Made by a program: the position numbers and the translations under genes. DNA of 59,616 bases from positions 6,516-66,131 of the forward strand of contig MNCI01027089.1 of NCBI GenBank assembly GCA_015680685.1. Direction: 5' to 3'. This DNA is from Gnetum montanum (lineage: Eukaryota; Streptophyta; Gnetopsida; Gnetales; Gnetaceae). Shown here in pieces: positions 1-10,369 of this stretch. Below the pieces are notes generated by a model. It saw only the letters and a list, made by a program, of their open reading frames with translations, searched no databases and was not told the origin of the DNA. Every line of letters begins with the position of its first letter. Positions within the stretch are counted from its first letter, which is position 1.

Positions 1-879
1 CTAAAGTACATAAAATGCCATACAATAATATGAGTGCACATTAGTCAATAGGTCAATAAAAGTAAATATAAAGCCTCATTTTATTTATATATGTATATAT
101 ATATGCTACTTAGTATACTTCTATTATTGATATTAACAAGGTTCAAGAAGTGTTGGTGCCACTAGAATCTATATCATTGAGAAGATTATTGCATTGTTAA
201 TGAACATGGTCTTGTATGAAACTTTACCCATGGTGCATATCGCTTCTCAAGCTAGAGTTCTAACATGAGTACTAGCCACATAACTGCACTACCAAGGAAC
301 AGGATTCCATAGGAAATTTTTCCTATTGTATAGTTTAATCTTTGTATACATGTCTTTGTTTTTCTATTCAAATAATTATCTAGGCAGCATCATAATAGAT
401 CAAGCATCCATCATCACTTTGCTAACCTTCAATTTGCTTTAGTTAAATAAAATTTGAAACATAGAAATAGATATTATTTATGGCCTAAAGATCTATGTGA
501 TATTATTATGATTGCACATCAAGTTATATACTTAGGTAATATTTCTTTGTCCAAGCTAAAAATTCCTAAAACATATACTATAATCTTGCAAGACTTTAAA
601 TATAAATAGAGGATGTGAATTGATTATAGAAGTAGGGAATGCTGATAGTAGGATTAGATAATAATCTCCATATGACCATGGTTAGTAGTTAGTAAGGATG
701 GAGACTATGACTAAGACTAAGATTGAAGTAGAAATTAAATCTAAAATTTTATTCTATAAGGATACTTTTAAGTTTTTTGTTACTAGGGATCACATTTTTT
801 AGGTCTGTTCAATACTTAAAGCTAAACCTATGTGGAGCTTACATAATGCAATGGGGTTCATGAAACATAACCATTTTGA
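1..879. other. AT-rich stretch without recognisable gene
   Basis: I see no open frame longer than a few dozen codons, no LTR ends and no RNA gene. It lies directly downstream (minus strand) of the integrase remnant of element H, so it may be the 3' untranslated tail of that element. Its 3' LTR is not recognisable and may lie outside the window. Confidence 0.4.
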
Positions 880-1910
880 GAGTTGGAGGACTTGGATCAT
901 CATCATCATCTAGGTATTTAGGCTTAGATAATTGGAGTTCAATTTTAGGTTCTTCACATGTCATACACAACTTAAGTTTTTAATAATTAACTAGGAAATT
1001 GGACTCACTATCTTTGAAGGTTGTAATTTTAACACTATCATTAGGATAGGCTTCAAGAACCTAATTTGGACCTTTTCATTTAGAAACTAATTTCCCTAGA
1101 AACCTATGAAGTCACATATTATAAAGTAAGAATTTATCACCCTTGTTAAAATTTTTCTTCATTATGTAATGAAGTTTAATTTTCTTTTTAATGATATATT
1201 GCTTATTAATTGCCTCAATACATGCTTCATCAAGTTCATTTAGTTGTATAAGTTTTTCTTCCATATTTAAAGCCTCATCAAAGTATATTAATTAAGCTAA
1301 GAATCCAAAATGATGCTTAATTTCAACAAGTAATAAACATTATTTACTATATACTAGGTGGTAAGGAGAAAAATTGGGGCTAGGTTGCCAAGATGTTTAA
1401 TATGTCCATAAAGCATCATTAAGTTTTCTAGCCTAGTCATTTCTTCTTATAGATACTATCATCATTAATATACTAACTATAACTCTGTCTATATTTTCAA
1501 CTTGACAATTATTTTAAGGATGACATGGTTTTGCTAGTTTATGTAGCATTCCATACAACTTCATAAGATATCCCATATTTTTATTAGTAAAATGAGTTCC
1601 AATCACTAATCAAGACTCTAGGCATGTCGAACCTAGTTATAACATGTTCACAAAGAAAGGAAACTACTAATTTTACATCATTAGTTGTGGTAGCCTTTAC
1701 TTTGACCCATTTTTTAATATAATCAATAAAAACTAGAATGTAGTAGTTTCCTTGTGATAGGGAAAATGATCTTAAGAAATCAATTTCCTATACATCAAAA
1801 GGTTTGAAAACTAAGATAGGTTGTTGAGGTATTTCATGTCTTATAGAAAGTGACCTAACCTACGGGAAAAGGGAAGTAAATATTTAAAAAAGAGTGGGTC
1901 AATACAATTC
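880..1910 (-). pseudogene. Integrase remnant of element H
   Basis: Integrase would insert the element's cDNA into the host chromosome. On the minus strand I can follow a remnant of the region after the zinc-binding domain (IRHEIPQQPILVFKPFD, about 1850-1795), the first core block with FIDYIKKWV (about 1720-1690), where the Asp of FIDY fits the first D of the DDE triad, and a second block FDMPRVLISD (about 1640-1600), where the Asp of ISD fits the second. The C-terminal part shows KGDKFLLYNM and KGPN (about 1150-1060), matching the GPY/F-type module, and then EEPKIELQLSKPKYLDDDD to about 900. Stops interrupt the frame, one replacing a normally conserved Trp in the core. The CCHH zinc finger proper was not found. 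Confidence 0.75.
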
Positions 1911-1914
1911 ACTA

Positions 1915-2800
1915 TTTAATATTTTTACCTTTGTATGTTTTTCATTGAAATGCCCTCCACCTAAGTTATCATGACCTAGAATTACCCTTTTTATAATCAT
2001 GAGATGGCTCTTTTCCCAACTTAACTTTAGATTTTGTTGGATGCATCTTTCTAATAGTAATTCTAGCTGAAGGTTTGATGAAAGGAATTTTCAAATAATG
2101 AAAATTCATCCAAAATAAACCTTAACAAGTTTCTTGAGCATGTCACCAAATATTGAGGTCATGCCTCTTTGAAAGATGACTAGAGCATTACATAAATCAA
2201 ATGAGATTCTTCTAAATGTAAAGGTACTAAAAGGACATGTGAATGTATTTTTATGATGATCTTTAGTAGCTATGGATATTTTTTTTATAACCACTAAATC
2301 CATTTAGAAAAAAAAATATTGATGTCCTTGTAAACATTTAAGAATTTCATCAATATATGGGAAGTGATATTTTCTTATGCATTGATTTAACTTTATATAA
2401 TCCATACACATACTCATCATTTTCTGTTTTCCTTAGGTAGCATAGTTATAGGATGAATCCATTCACTATCTAAGATGGGATAAATTATCCCTTATCTCCA
2501 TAGTTTCATGATTTCTTCTTTTACAATTTGTTTCAATGCAAGGTTAAGTCTTCCAAGAGGTATTTGTATTGATTTGTCTCTATCCTCTAAGTAGATTTGA
2601 TGCTAAAATATATTCGGAAATATTCCTTCCTTTAAATCATCATAGGTCCAAGAAAATGCATCCATTTTCCTTATCAATACATCTAGTAGCTTGTCATCTT
2701 ATTTAGTTGTTAATTTAGAAGTTATTTAGTTGTTAATCTAGAAGTTATGATTCAGAAGTTAATTTAGAAGTTATGATTTAGAAAGATATATTTAAGGGCT
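1915..2800 (-). pseudogene. Reverse transcriptase remnant of element H
   Basis: RNA-dependent DNA polymerase of the element. The minus strand gives, in order, a fingers block RLNLALKQIVKEEIMKL (about 2560-2510), IIYPILDSEWIHP (about 2495-2455), CMDYIKLNQCIRKYHFPYID (about 2410-2350), and a palm block TFTCPFSTFTFRR then FDLCNALVIFQRGMTSIFGD (2250-2130), all standard for Ty3/gypsy RT. Just after KVYF the expected Y-x-D-D-F catalytic box is broken: the position of the two Asp residues is occupied by Gly and a stop (about 2100). The thumb-side block with ...ILGHD is at about 1990-1960. It then runs directly into integrase, so connection and RNase H are lost. Not functional. Confidence 0.85.
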
Positions 2801-2902
2801 ATTGGTAGTTCCTTAAGTTAGATTGCACTTTGTTGTAATATTTTTTCTAATGTTAATGTGTCGAATCCAAAATTCTTAAGTTAGTTCCTTAAGTTAGACT
2901 TT

Positions 2903-3360
2903 TTATTGATTTTTGAGAACCAGTACTTCTTCATTCTTAGCTAACATGATCAAGGCCACTTCATAAATCATTTTTACTTCTTGAAATCTTTCTAAAACAT
3001 TCTTATTAAGGTTAAAAATATATAGGTCAAATATCATATTGGCAAATAATAGTTGTAGTAATCCCAAGCAATAGTAAATTATGACATTAAGATTAGTTAA
3101 CCAAGGTCTTCCGAGGATAATAGCAAAACAATTCGAATCATGAACCTCTAGTAAGAAAAAATTAGAATAATCCATCCTCAACCCTAATTACAATGTTCTC
3201 CACTATTTCTAAGGATGATATTATTGTACCATCTACTAAAGATATAGTCATGTTTGCATTCTTGATATCTAAAATACCTAGTTATTGACATAACTTAGAT
3301 GGCATGATGTTTATACTTGCCCCTAAGTCTAGTAGTGCATTATATATATATATATTCTTG
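2903..3360 (-). pseudogene. Aspartic protease remnant of element H
   Basis: Retropepsin-type protease that would process Gag-Pol. The active-site loop is legible on the minus strand as ALLDLGASINIMPSKLCQ (about 3335-3280); DLGAS rather than DTGAS or DSGS is a common variant in Athila/Tat elements. The flap-side strands follow (TISLVDGTIISSLEIVENIVIR, read in pieces, about 3255-3185) and the C-terminal block LGRPWL is at about 3105-3090 within an open stretch of 92 codons. The catalytic Asp is kept but stops lie on both sides of the active site. Confidence 0.8.
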
Positions 3361-4069
3361 ATGGTAATGGAAATGGTTGGAGTTCTAGGATCCTTGTATT
3401 TTGGTGGTAACCTCTTTTATATAAGATTTTTTATACAATATGCTAAGTATACTTGTCATGGGATCTTTATCTTTCTCTTTTTGGTGCATAAAGTTTTAAG
3501 ATACTTACTGAAAAGAGGAGTCTCTTGGATTGCTTAATAAAAGGAAATGTTGAGATGAGTATCCTTAAAAACATCTTTCTAAATGGAAGTTCATGAGGTA
3601 TTGATGATGATAATTTAGGAAGAGAAGGATGATGATGATGTCAAAAGTATGTTTACTCTATTGCTTGATTGTCATCATCATCTTTGTTATGTTTATCACC
3701 TTCATCCTATGCCTTTGGGTAACTAATTATTTGTGATGGTTCAATCAATGTTACCTTCCTTTTAGGATGCAAGGGTTCCCTTGTTACTTTAACACTTCAT
3801 GTGGTTAGTTAGTTTACTTGTTCTTTACCCTTGCTTTGTGAAATTGGATAGGTTCAAGCTGAGATGGTAGTTCTCTTCTTTCTAAATCCTAAAATCTATG
3901 CTTGATCTCCTCTCATAGTTCATGTAGTTCTCCTTCTATGTTGATTATCCTTCTTTCTACTTGATCATAAAGATATGGGTTTCTAGTTTGAAGATAGTTA
4001 TTAAATGAATTAAATCCAAAGTTACTATAAGTAAAATTTTATTCACCATAAGTTCTTCTTAGTTTGAAT
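3361..4069 (-). other. Spacer between gag and protease of element H
   Basis: Low-complexity, trinucleotide-rich DNA (GATGAT and CATCAT runs at 3600-3720) at the place where these elements carry the acidic or Ser-rich linker between the Gag zinc knuckle and the protease. No separate gene seen. Confidence 0.5.
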
Positions 4070-5150
4070 TTTGCCTTTTTTGAAACATTTTTATATATTC
4101 TTGAATGTGTTCATCACAGAAAGGTAGTGTAGGGAAATTATCCAAAGTATATTGTTGGCTATTACATAGATCACAATAGTGTTGGTCTTATGCCAATTTG
4201 GCATAACTCATCAAGAATTTTGTTAACTCATCTACCTTCTTATTTATTGTCTTAGTTTCTTTATATTCTCCATTAGATAGATATGGCTTAGGATATCATT
4301 TTCTTTTATAAACTATGGAATCTAATATCTTTCATCTTGCTTCAAGTGTGATTTTAAAAATGCTTCTTCCATAAGTAAAATCTACATTCTATCTACAATA
4401 AAAATGTTTCCTCCACAAGTAAAATATATGCTCTATTTTCAATAAGGTAATAGTCCTTCTACAAAAATTTGGATGAGTTGATGTGATAAAAATCCATGGT
4501 TTGAATGCTTTAAATACAAAGCTTTAAATCTATCAAAGGCTTATTTATAATCTTCATTCTCACTTTGTGAAAAACTCATCAATTACTTTCTTAAGAAATA
4601 TTGCTTATCCTTAGACAAGAACCATTGTAAAAATTCTTTTTTAAATTCTTCCCACAAAGTTATAGGAATTCTAACTATTTGTAATAAAAAATATTCCTTA
4701 TTTTAAGGGTTGATTTAAATGCAATGATCTTTATGTGATCCTTACTATGTGGTGTCAACATAGCAATTCTTGTTTTAAAATTCCTTAGGTGAGTAATTGG
4801 TACCTTATCATTCATTCCTCTAAAGATTGGTAATAGGTGAATATTTTTCACTTCCACATCCCTACCAAGAGGATAAACTAAAGGTCCATGTGGCATATTG
4901 GCCATTCTATGCTTTAATAATTCACCTATAGTTTCACCTAGTCTTGGAGGAAATTTTATTTCACTGGTGATGAAGAAAGGATGATATTTGATTGGATGCA
5001 AAGGGTTGTATGCTAGATGTTGAGGGTCCAAATGTTAAAGTATTCAAGGAAATTTCTATGCCTAGACCACCTATCCATGTTTGAATTAAATGGCTAAATT
5101 CAACCTCCATCATAAAAATTGAAAACAACATTGAGGAGAAAGGCCCCAAA
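4070..5150 (-). pseudogene. Gag (capsid and zinc knuckle) remnant of element H
   Basis: Structural protein that would form the virus-like particle in the cytoplasm. The longest open part (5031-4675) carries PLPIF-like LLPIFRGMNDKVPITHLRNF, the start of the retrotransposon gag domain in this lineage. The frame continues with LWEEFKKEFLQWFLSKDK, FLRKLLMSFSQSENEDY and FKALYLKHSNHGF (about 4640-4500), which match the classical gag-domain helices. A knuckle remnant CDLCNSQQYTLDNFP lies near 4180-4140; only the first two Cys of a CCHC knuckle remain clear. Several stops and a frameshift. The start codon is uncertain. Confidence 0.75.
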
Positions 5151-5160
5151 TCATTAACAT

Positions 5161-5569
5161 GTGTGTCACTTACATTGGTAAATGAAACTTGTTTTCTTAT
5201 TGGATTAACATTAATATTTGATGAGGATCATTGAAACATGTGGATTTGTCCATCATTTGATTCTACATGGGATTCCGTTGGTTCAAAGATAGGATTACTA
5301 GTTAGCATTAAATTACACCACTCCAAATTTTTGGATTCTTCTTATTTTTGTACTTGAAAACTTTGTGATGTGTTAATTAGCAACTTGATTTTAAATTTTC
5401 CTTTAGTAGTTTGAGTTGCCTATGGTTTCTTAAGTTTGCATTCCCCTCGAGTAAAAAAATCGAGAGGGATTTTTGCCTTATAATTTTTTAAAGCTCCATC
5501 TCTCAAGGAGATGGAGTTTTCTACAATTTCCTTCTTATCATTTTTGCATTAATCCCTTTTTCTAAAATC
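5161..5569. other. Junction DNA with two short hairpins
   Basis: Lies between the gag of element H and the truncated RT of element D. No coding signal and no LTR end. It contains two neighbouring inverted repeats: CTCGA/TCGAG arms at 5446-5450 and 5460-5464, and a perfect 9-bp stem CTCCATCTC/GAGATGGAG at 5494-5502 and 5508-5516 with a 5-base loop. Confidence 0.5.
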
Positions 5570-6246
5570 TTGTGCTAAATAACAATGTCTTCATAGACCA
5601 TGAGGTCATTCTTTTATCAATTGAGTTTCAAGTTAGTTTCTACATACCTCTTCACTACATGTTCTAAGTGGTCTAGTATCTATTTAAAATTTTACTCACA
5701 AATGGAGAAGTTATCCATGAAGAGTTTAATACTATTACCAATTACTTCTATAAGATGCTCAAGACTAGGTGTTGGAACATAATAGAAGCATTACACAAGC
5801 CAAATGACATATTTTTATACCCAAAAGTCTCCCAAGGATACATTAATGTTTTTTTGTATTAATATAAAGATGCAATCTAGGTTTCATTACAATCACTATA
5901 ACCATATAATATGTTATATTTATATCCAACTATAGTGTTCAATACATAATCAACAAATAACAATGAAAAGTTATCTTAATAGCCTAAAGTCTATACAGAT
6001 CCTACACTAGCCTTCTTTTTGGGGAAAAATTATAAGTGAGCTTACCTACTCATTATCTACTAATGGGTATACAAATCCAGCATTTAGAAGCTTTTCAATC
6101 TCTCGCTTTACTACTTTCTTCAAGTTTAGACTCAACCTACATTGTGATTAATATTTGGGCTTACTAGTGGGGTTTGTGTAAATTCTATGATGGCACATGA
6201 CTAGGTGAAGATTATTGGGCATCTATTTACAACTTTCAATAGATTC
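5570..6246 (-). pseudogene. Reverse transcriptase, central part (element D)
   Basis: On the minus strand from 6246: a block around CHHRIYTNPTSKPKY, then RLSLNLKKVVKREIEKLL, NAGFVYPLVDNE followed by a stop where Trp is normal (about 6075), then NMSFGLCNASIMFQH (about 5815-5770) and a block ending in LFMDNFSICE (about 5715-5690). That last stretch fits the YxDD box with one Asp kept and the second replaced by Asn. This is an RT of the same family as that of G. It begins exactly at the left end of element A and its missing N-terminal codons are found just right of A, at 22565-22620. Truncated at about 5570. Confidence 0.75.
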
Positions 6247-7095
6247 TAATAAGTGGAAAGGTACCCCTATGCCCAACCATACGAATCACAGGCATTCATG
6301 CACGATCTAGTTAAATTCCATGGACGTTATAGTTTCCAGTGCACTAATCTTTTAGGTAGTGAACCTTGCCTTAAGGTCATTCATTATCTTCTCAATTACA
6401 CTTGTGACATACACTAGTATGGTTAAGTGTAATTGAGGCATCTCATTTTTATCATTTTGTATTTTATGTTTTTGATGTTTAAAGGGAGATAAAAGTAATT
6501 GGATTAACTAATTTAATTTAACTAATTAACTAGTATATAAGTAGTCCTAACATAAGCATTTGGTCCCAATTTTTGTACACATCTTGAATCCATGTATTCA
6601 CTACTAGGTTACCAAGTGCTACGCTACTGGGCGTGCCAAGAAATAATGTTGTTGGGATTGCCAAGCAAATATGTGTTATGCTTGAAGTGGTCATACTTAT
6701 GTGTTTAATCTATTTGGCTTATCTTGCTTAATTACTTCATTAGCTTAACTACTAGAAAACATTTAATAAATAATTGAAAACATTAAATTCATAAATGAAA
6801 TATTTAATCTATTCATAATGCAACAAATTTTATTAGAAAGCTCGTCTTTATTGTTGCACACATTATCATGCTCAAGTACAACAATGCTTGAATAAAGATC
6901 CGTACACTCAATGACTCCTGCAATGGGCACTCAGGAGAAATATTCTAGTTCTCAAATGAGCAAACTATAGGAGCTTCACTACTACTAAAATCTCATTTCT
7001 ATAAATGTAGTTGGTAGGCATGTATTTATAGGCAAAATGTGAACACTATGTGGATGGAGCCTTGTCAACATAGCAAACAAAATTACAACTCATCA
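6247..7095 (-). repeat. 3' LTR of element A
   Basis: 849 bp. The right end (5' end on the minus strand) is ...CTCATCA at 7095; the left end TAATAAGTGG is a decayed TGATGAGTGG. It aligns end to end with 21682-22559 but lacks most of the GATGCATC/GAGGCC palindromic block of that copy. A TATA-like CCTATAAATA (minus strand) lies at about 7029-7039. Confidence 0.85.
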
Positions 7096-7105
7096 TACCC
7101 CCACG
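7096..7105 (-). other. Polypurine tract of element A
   Basis: CGTGGGGGTA on the minus strand, directly before the 3' LTR. It matches the tracts of B (10199-10208) and F (41885-41894). It would prime plus-strand DNA synthesis. Confidence 0.75.
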
Positions 7106-7336
7106 AATGAATGAAAACTCATCCTTAAGTTATTTTACAAAATTGGGAAGCTATGATATTATTTACTAACCTTTCATAAACAAAATAGATTAACTTGATA
7201 AAAATGAAGTGCCTGAGTGTATGGATCAACACATTACAAACAATGATGGTGTTCATGACACAAAATTAAACACCATTACATGACTCTTCAAAATTGGATA
7301 GTGCATTCTTGATGGCATGAAGTTTGATAGAGAAGA

Positions 7337-9870
7337 TTAAATAGTCCCAGGTAGTGGTGGCTCCTAAGGTTCTAAGTGACCTTCACCAGCTTCACGCATG
7401 TGTGATGGTTGAGGTAGGTATGGCTATCTTGTTGTTGCTACAACTTCTGGTAAAATAAGGAAAGAATCCAATAATGCTTTCATTTTCTCCTCCTTACTTC
7501 TAGGATTGTGCACTATCCATGCAGCTTCACCAATGTGGGTTAGAATGGGCACATCCTAGGAACATGAAATTGTTGGAAATAACTCCTTTGCATTAATAAA
7601 CCAGGTAGTGAATTGTCTGCATTCAATGTCAAATGCTCTAACTGTATCCCTCAACTCTTGGGAATCCTTCATCCTTTTGGCTAAGCTCTTAGTAGTTGAT
7701 CATTGATCTGTGAATCATGCTCTAAGAACTTTGAGTTCAACATTTGCAATCTCCAGTTTCTACTTGGTGTCTTTATGGTGCTTGCCTTGTATAGCAAATA
7801 CAAGCTAGTCATTTTTTTTCTAACTTTGAATGTGGCCATCTAGTAGTCAGCATAGCCAAGTTCGCATAACAGAGATTGGTCAACTCCATGTACTCTATCA
7901 TATCTTCTATCTACAACTCGTTTAGGCAAATCTCCACTTTGTTGTAGGAATCAATCCCATCAATGATGAGCTACCAAACTTCTTTTACTTGTTGTACTTA
8001 CTATAGAGTCTCATTTATTTTTTCCTTCAACATTTGGATGTGCTTCTCGTTTACTTCCTTCTACAAGCCAACTTGGTCTCTATAGTGGTTTTTAACTCTT
8101 TCAAACTTTAAAGCTTCATTTTTCCAGGTGAAAATCTTAATAATAGATTTCTGGCAGAAGGATTGAACTTCCTTCATTGATAGGTTTCGATTTTTTGTGG
8201 CCAATTTTCTTAATTCCACATTCACCTTGGCTAGTTACTCCTATTATTGATGAATGAACTCTTACATTTGTTCTTTTTGGACACCAACATTGCGTAGGTG
8301 ATGATTTTATGCGGTTAGTGCTTCATTCTCCTAGCACATCTGAGCCAAGTCCTTCTGAACTAAATATGTTTTTTCCTCTACTATGGACTGGCAAAAGATG
8401 ACCATCATTGCTTCCTCCTTAGCCTTATTAAATCATTCTTTAAGCTATTGGAAAACTTCATTTTTGGTTACTGTTGGGCTAAGAAGTGTAAGATTAGCAA
8501 GGTGGGCATGGAATTTGACAACCTCTGTGTCCAAGCATTGATTTTGTGCTTGAGCCATTTTGAGTTGCCCCTCCAAGATGGTGTATTTTCTCCTTACTTC
8601 TAGTAGCTCTAACTAGGTTATGGTGATGTTATTCAAAAAATCAAAGATATCTGAAATCAATTGCCCAGTCCCCACCAGTTAATCTTGTAATTCTTCATGC
8701 TAGGTTGCATTCAATTTTTTGCTAATTGTGCCTACGAATGTCTACACATCTTGAAGTATAAATGCATCTAGTATAGATGCCATAGGTGCATTGAGTGCTT
8801 TAGCGACATGGTCAACAACTACCTCAGCTACAATCTCTTGTCCTTTGTGCTACATCACCAAGAAAATAGCACCTTCACCTTTCCCTAAATGCACTGAGAA
8901 GGAGGCATCATTCCCAAATATTTCTAGGAATAAATGGTGTTGTGATAGTGACACCATCACCTCTCGAGCATTAGGATCAGACCTCATGGATAACTATGTT
9001 CATTAGGCAGAGAATATTGGTCCATCCCTCTCCATCTAACTAATTTTTTGAGACACCTCATTAATGTGACTCATTACTGGTTGATACATAGATGAATTCA
9101 CACTACTCATCCCTGCACATTGCTCTTCCTCATGCAAGATTTTCTCTTAGATTTCATGCATTGTTTCTTGAGTAGGTAATGGAGGTGGCAGTTGCTTCTC
9201 TTCTTGAGTTAAAGTTGGTGTCTTTTCCTTCATGATTTTAGATCATGAAGGCAAAATAGCATGCCTAATTGTGTCATTGGCATAGTGGACAATTCCAACC
9301 CTTTTACAAAGTTTTCGGATGAGGCATGGAAAGGGTAGGGTTTTCCTTCCACATTTGTTTTCCTTGAAACACTTATTAATCTCGAAATAGATCAATTATG
9401 GAAGGTTTACTAGAAATCTTTTGCTTAGAGTGGCACATGCTCAGGTGGAAAAAGTGGTCACCTTGCTAAGCCTCATTGTGGAATTGAGATGATGGGCCTC
9501 AATTTTAAAGTAGATGTGTTCTGCCAATGTGAGCATGTCATACTCCTTATAGTCGACCTTGTAACACTATTGAGTCCACTTCCTTTTGGCCTTAGGATTA
9601 CCTTTCATTGATAGCTTTGCCAACTGTGTCTTAATATCAGGCAACCTCAATGCCTACATGATAGCCTCGACCACGTAAAACACCTAAATATCCTTGATTT
9701 TTAATGTGGACCTTGGCCTTCTATTGTTCTAGAAAAGATATGCCGCTCCCATGTACCATTCCTCACTAGATGTGATGATTGGCCAAATGGGAGAGGTTTG
9801 TAGTTGTGTTTTGACTTCTATTGAAGCTTTTTTTAGGAATGGTCTAAAGTTTATTTCCTAGAGCACTAAT
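7337..9870 (-). pseudogene. ORF3 (env-position protein) of element A, 5'-truncated
   Basis: Third gene downstream of integrase, homologous throughout to ORF3 of B (10370-12920). Readable blocks on the minus strand, N to C: MLTLAEHIYFKI (about 9530-9490), then TLPFPCLIRKLCKRVGIV (about 9345-9290), VVVDHVAKALNAP (about 8830-8790), LVGTGQLISDIFDF (about 8690-8640), a long coiled-coil-like part (8600-7700), and the C-terminus FTTWFINAKELFP (about 7615-7575) ending PLPGTI and a stop at 7337. The N-terminal start is lost because element B abuts at about 9880. Many stops. Function unknown; it lies where retrovirus-like plant elements carry env-like genes, but I see no signal peptide or membrane segment. 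Confidence 0.75.
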
Positions 9871-9885
9871 AAGCATTGAATCTCT

Positions 9886-10198
9886 ATGGACTAGATATCA
9901 TAGGGGAAGACGCGATATCTATAAATAAGACGTGGCTCTCCCTTGTTCGAGATCCCAGTTTTAGAGTAGTGAAGCTCTGGCAGTTTGATCCCTCCAGAGT
10001 TAGATTTTTTCCTGTGTCTACCCGCAGTGTGGTGAATGTAATTGTACGGTATCTTTATTCAAGTGTGTTGTACTTGGACACGATATGACAGTGGACTGCG
10101 ATATCACGTACGCGATATCGTAGGGGAAGACGCGATATCACGGTGGATGCGATATTGCGTTGGCTACGATATCGTGTTGTGCGAATCGCGTCTCATCA
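9886..10198 (-). repeat. 3' LTR of element B, truncated and internally inverted
   Basis: The right part (about 10090-10198) is normal U3 with CGATATC palindromes ending GTCTCATCA. The part at about 9915-10085 is the reverse complement of the 5' LTR segment 17295-17465 (TATA, R region), and the first about 25 bp (from 9893) again read in the normal direction. So a TATA/R segment of about 170 bp has been flipped between GATATC-rich sequences, and the rest of the LTR (U5 side) is missing. Confidence 0.75.
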
Positions 10199-10208
10199 TA
10201 CCCCCACG
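10199..10208 (-). other. Polypurine tract of element B
   Basis: CGTGGGGGTA on the minus strand, abutting the 3' LTR end CTCATCA. Followed inward by a stretch shared with A and F (GAATAAAAACTCATCCTTGA on the plus strand). Confidence 0.8.
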
Positions 10209-10369
10209 ACTGAATAAAAACTCATCCTTGAGTTACAAGGAGAACAAGCTTAAGTGATTACACAGTGGATAGGTATGGGATTATTAACTAGAAAAAGAAA
10301 TGGACTAATGCCGTAGTGTGGGAAGACACAGCACAAATAAAAAATACTACAACTACAAAAATGTGGAAC

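Larger units (their letters stand above)
880..5160 (-). mobile_element. Element H: decayed Ty3/gypsy (Athila/Tat-like) internal region
   Basis: Read on the minus strand, the order is gag (5150-4200), a zinc-knuckle remnant (about 4190-4130), a spacer, protease (3360-2903), reverse transcriptase (2800-1915), then integrase core and C-terminal domain (1910-880). gag-PR-RT-INT order is that of Ty3/gypsy elements, and the protease motif DLGAS followed by INIMP is of the Athila/Tat kind. RNase H, expected between RT and INT, is missing, so an internal deletion of several hundred base pairs is inferred. No LTR or primer-binding site was found at either end. Every domain has stops and frameshifts, so the element is dead. 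Confidence 0.85.
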
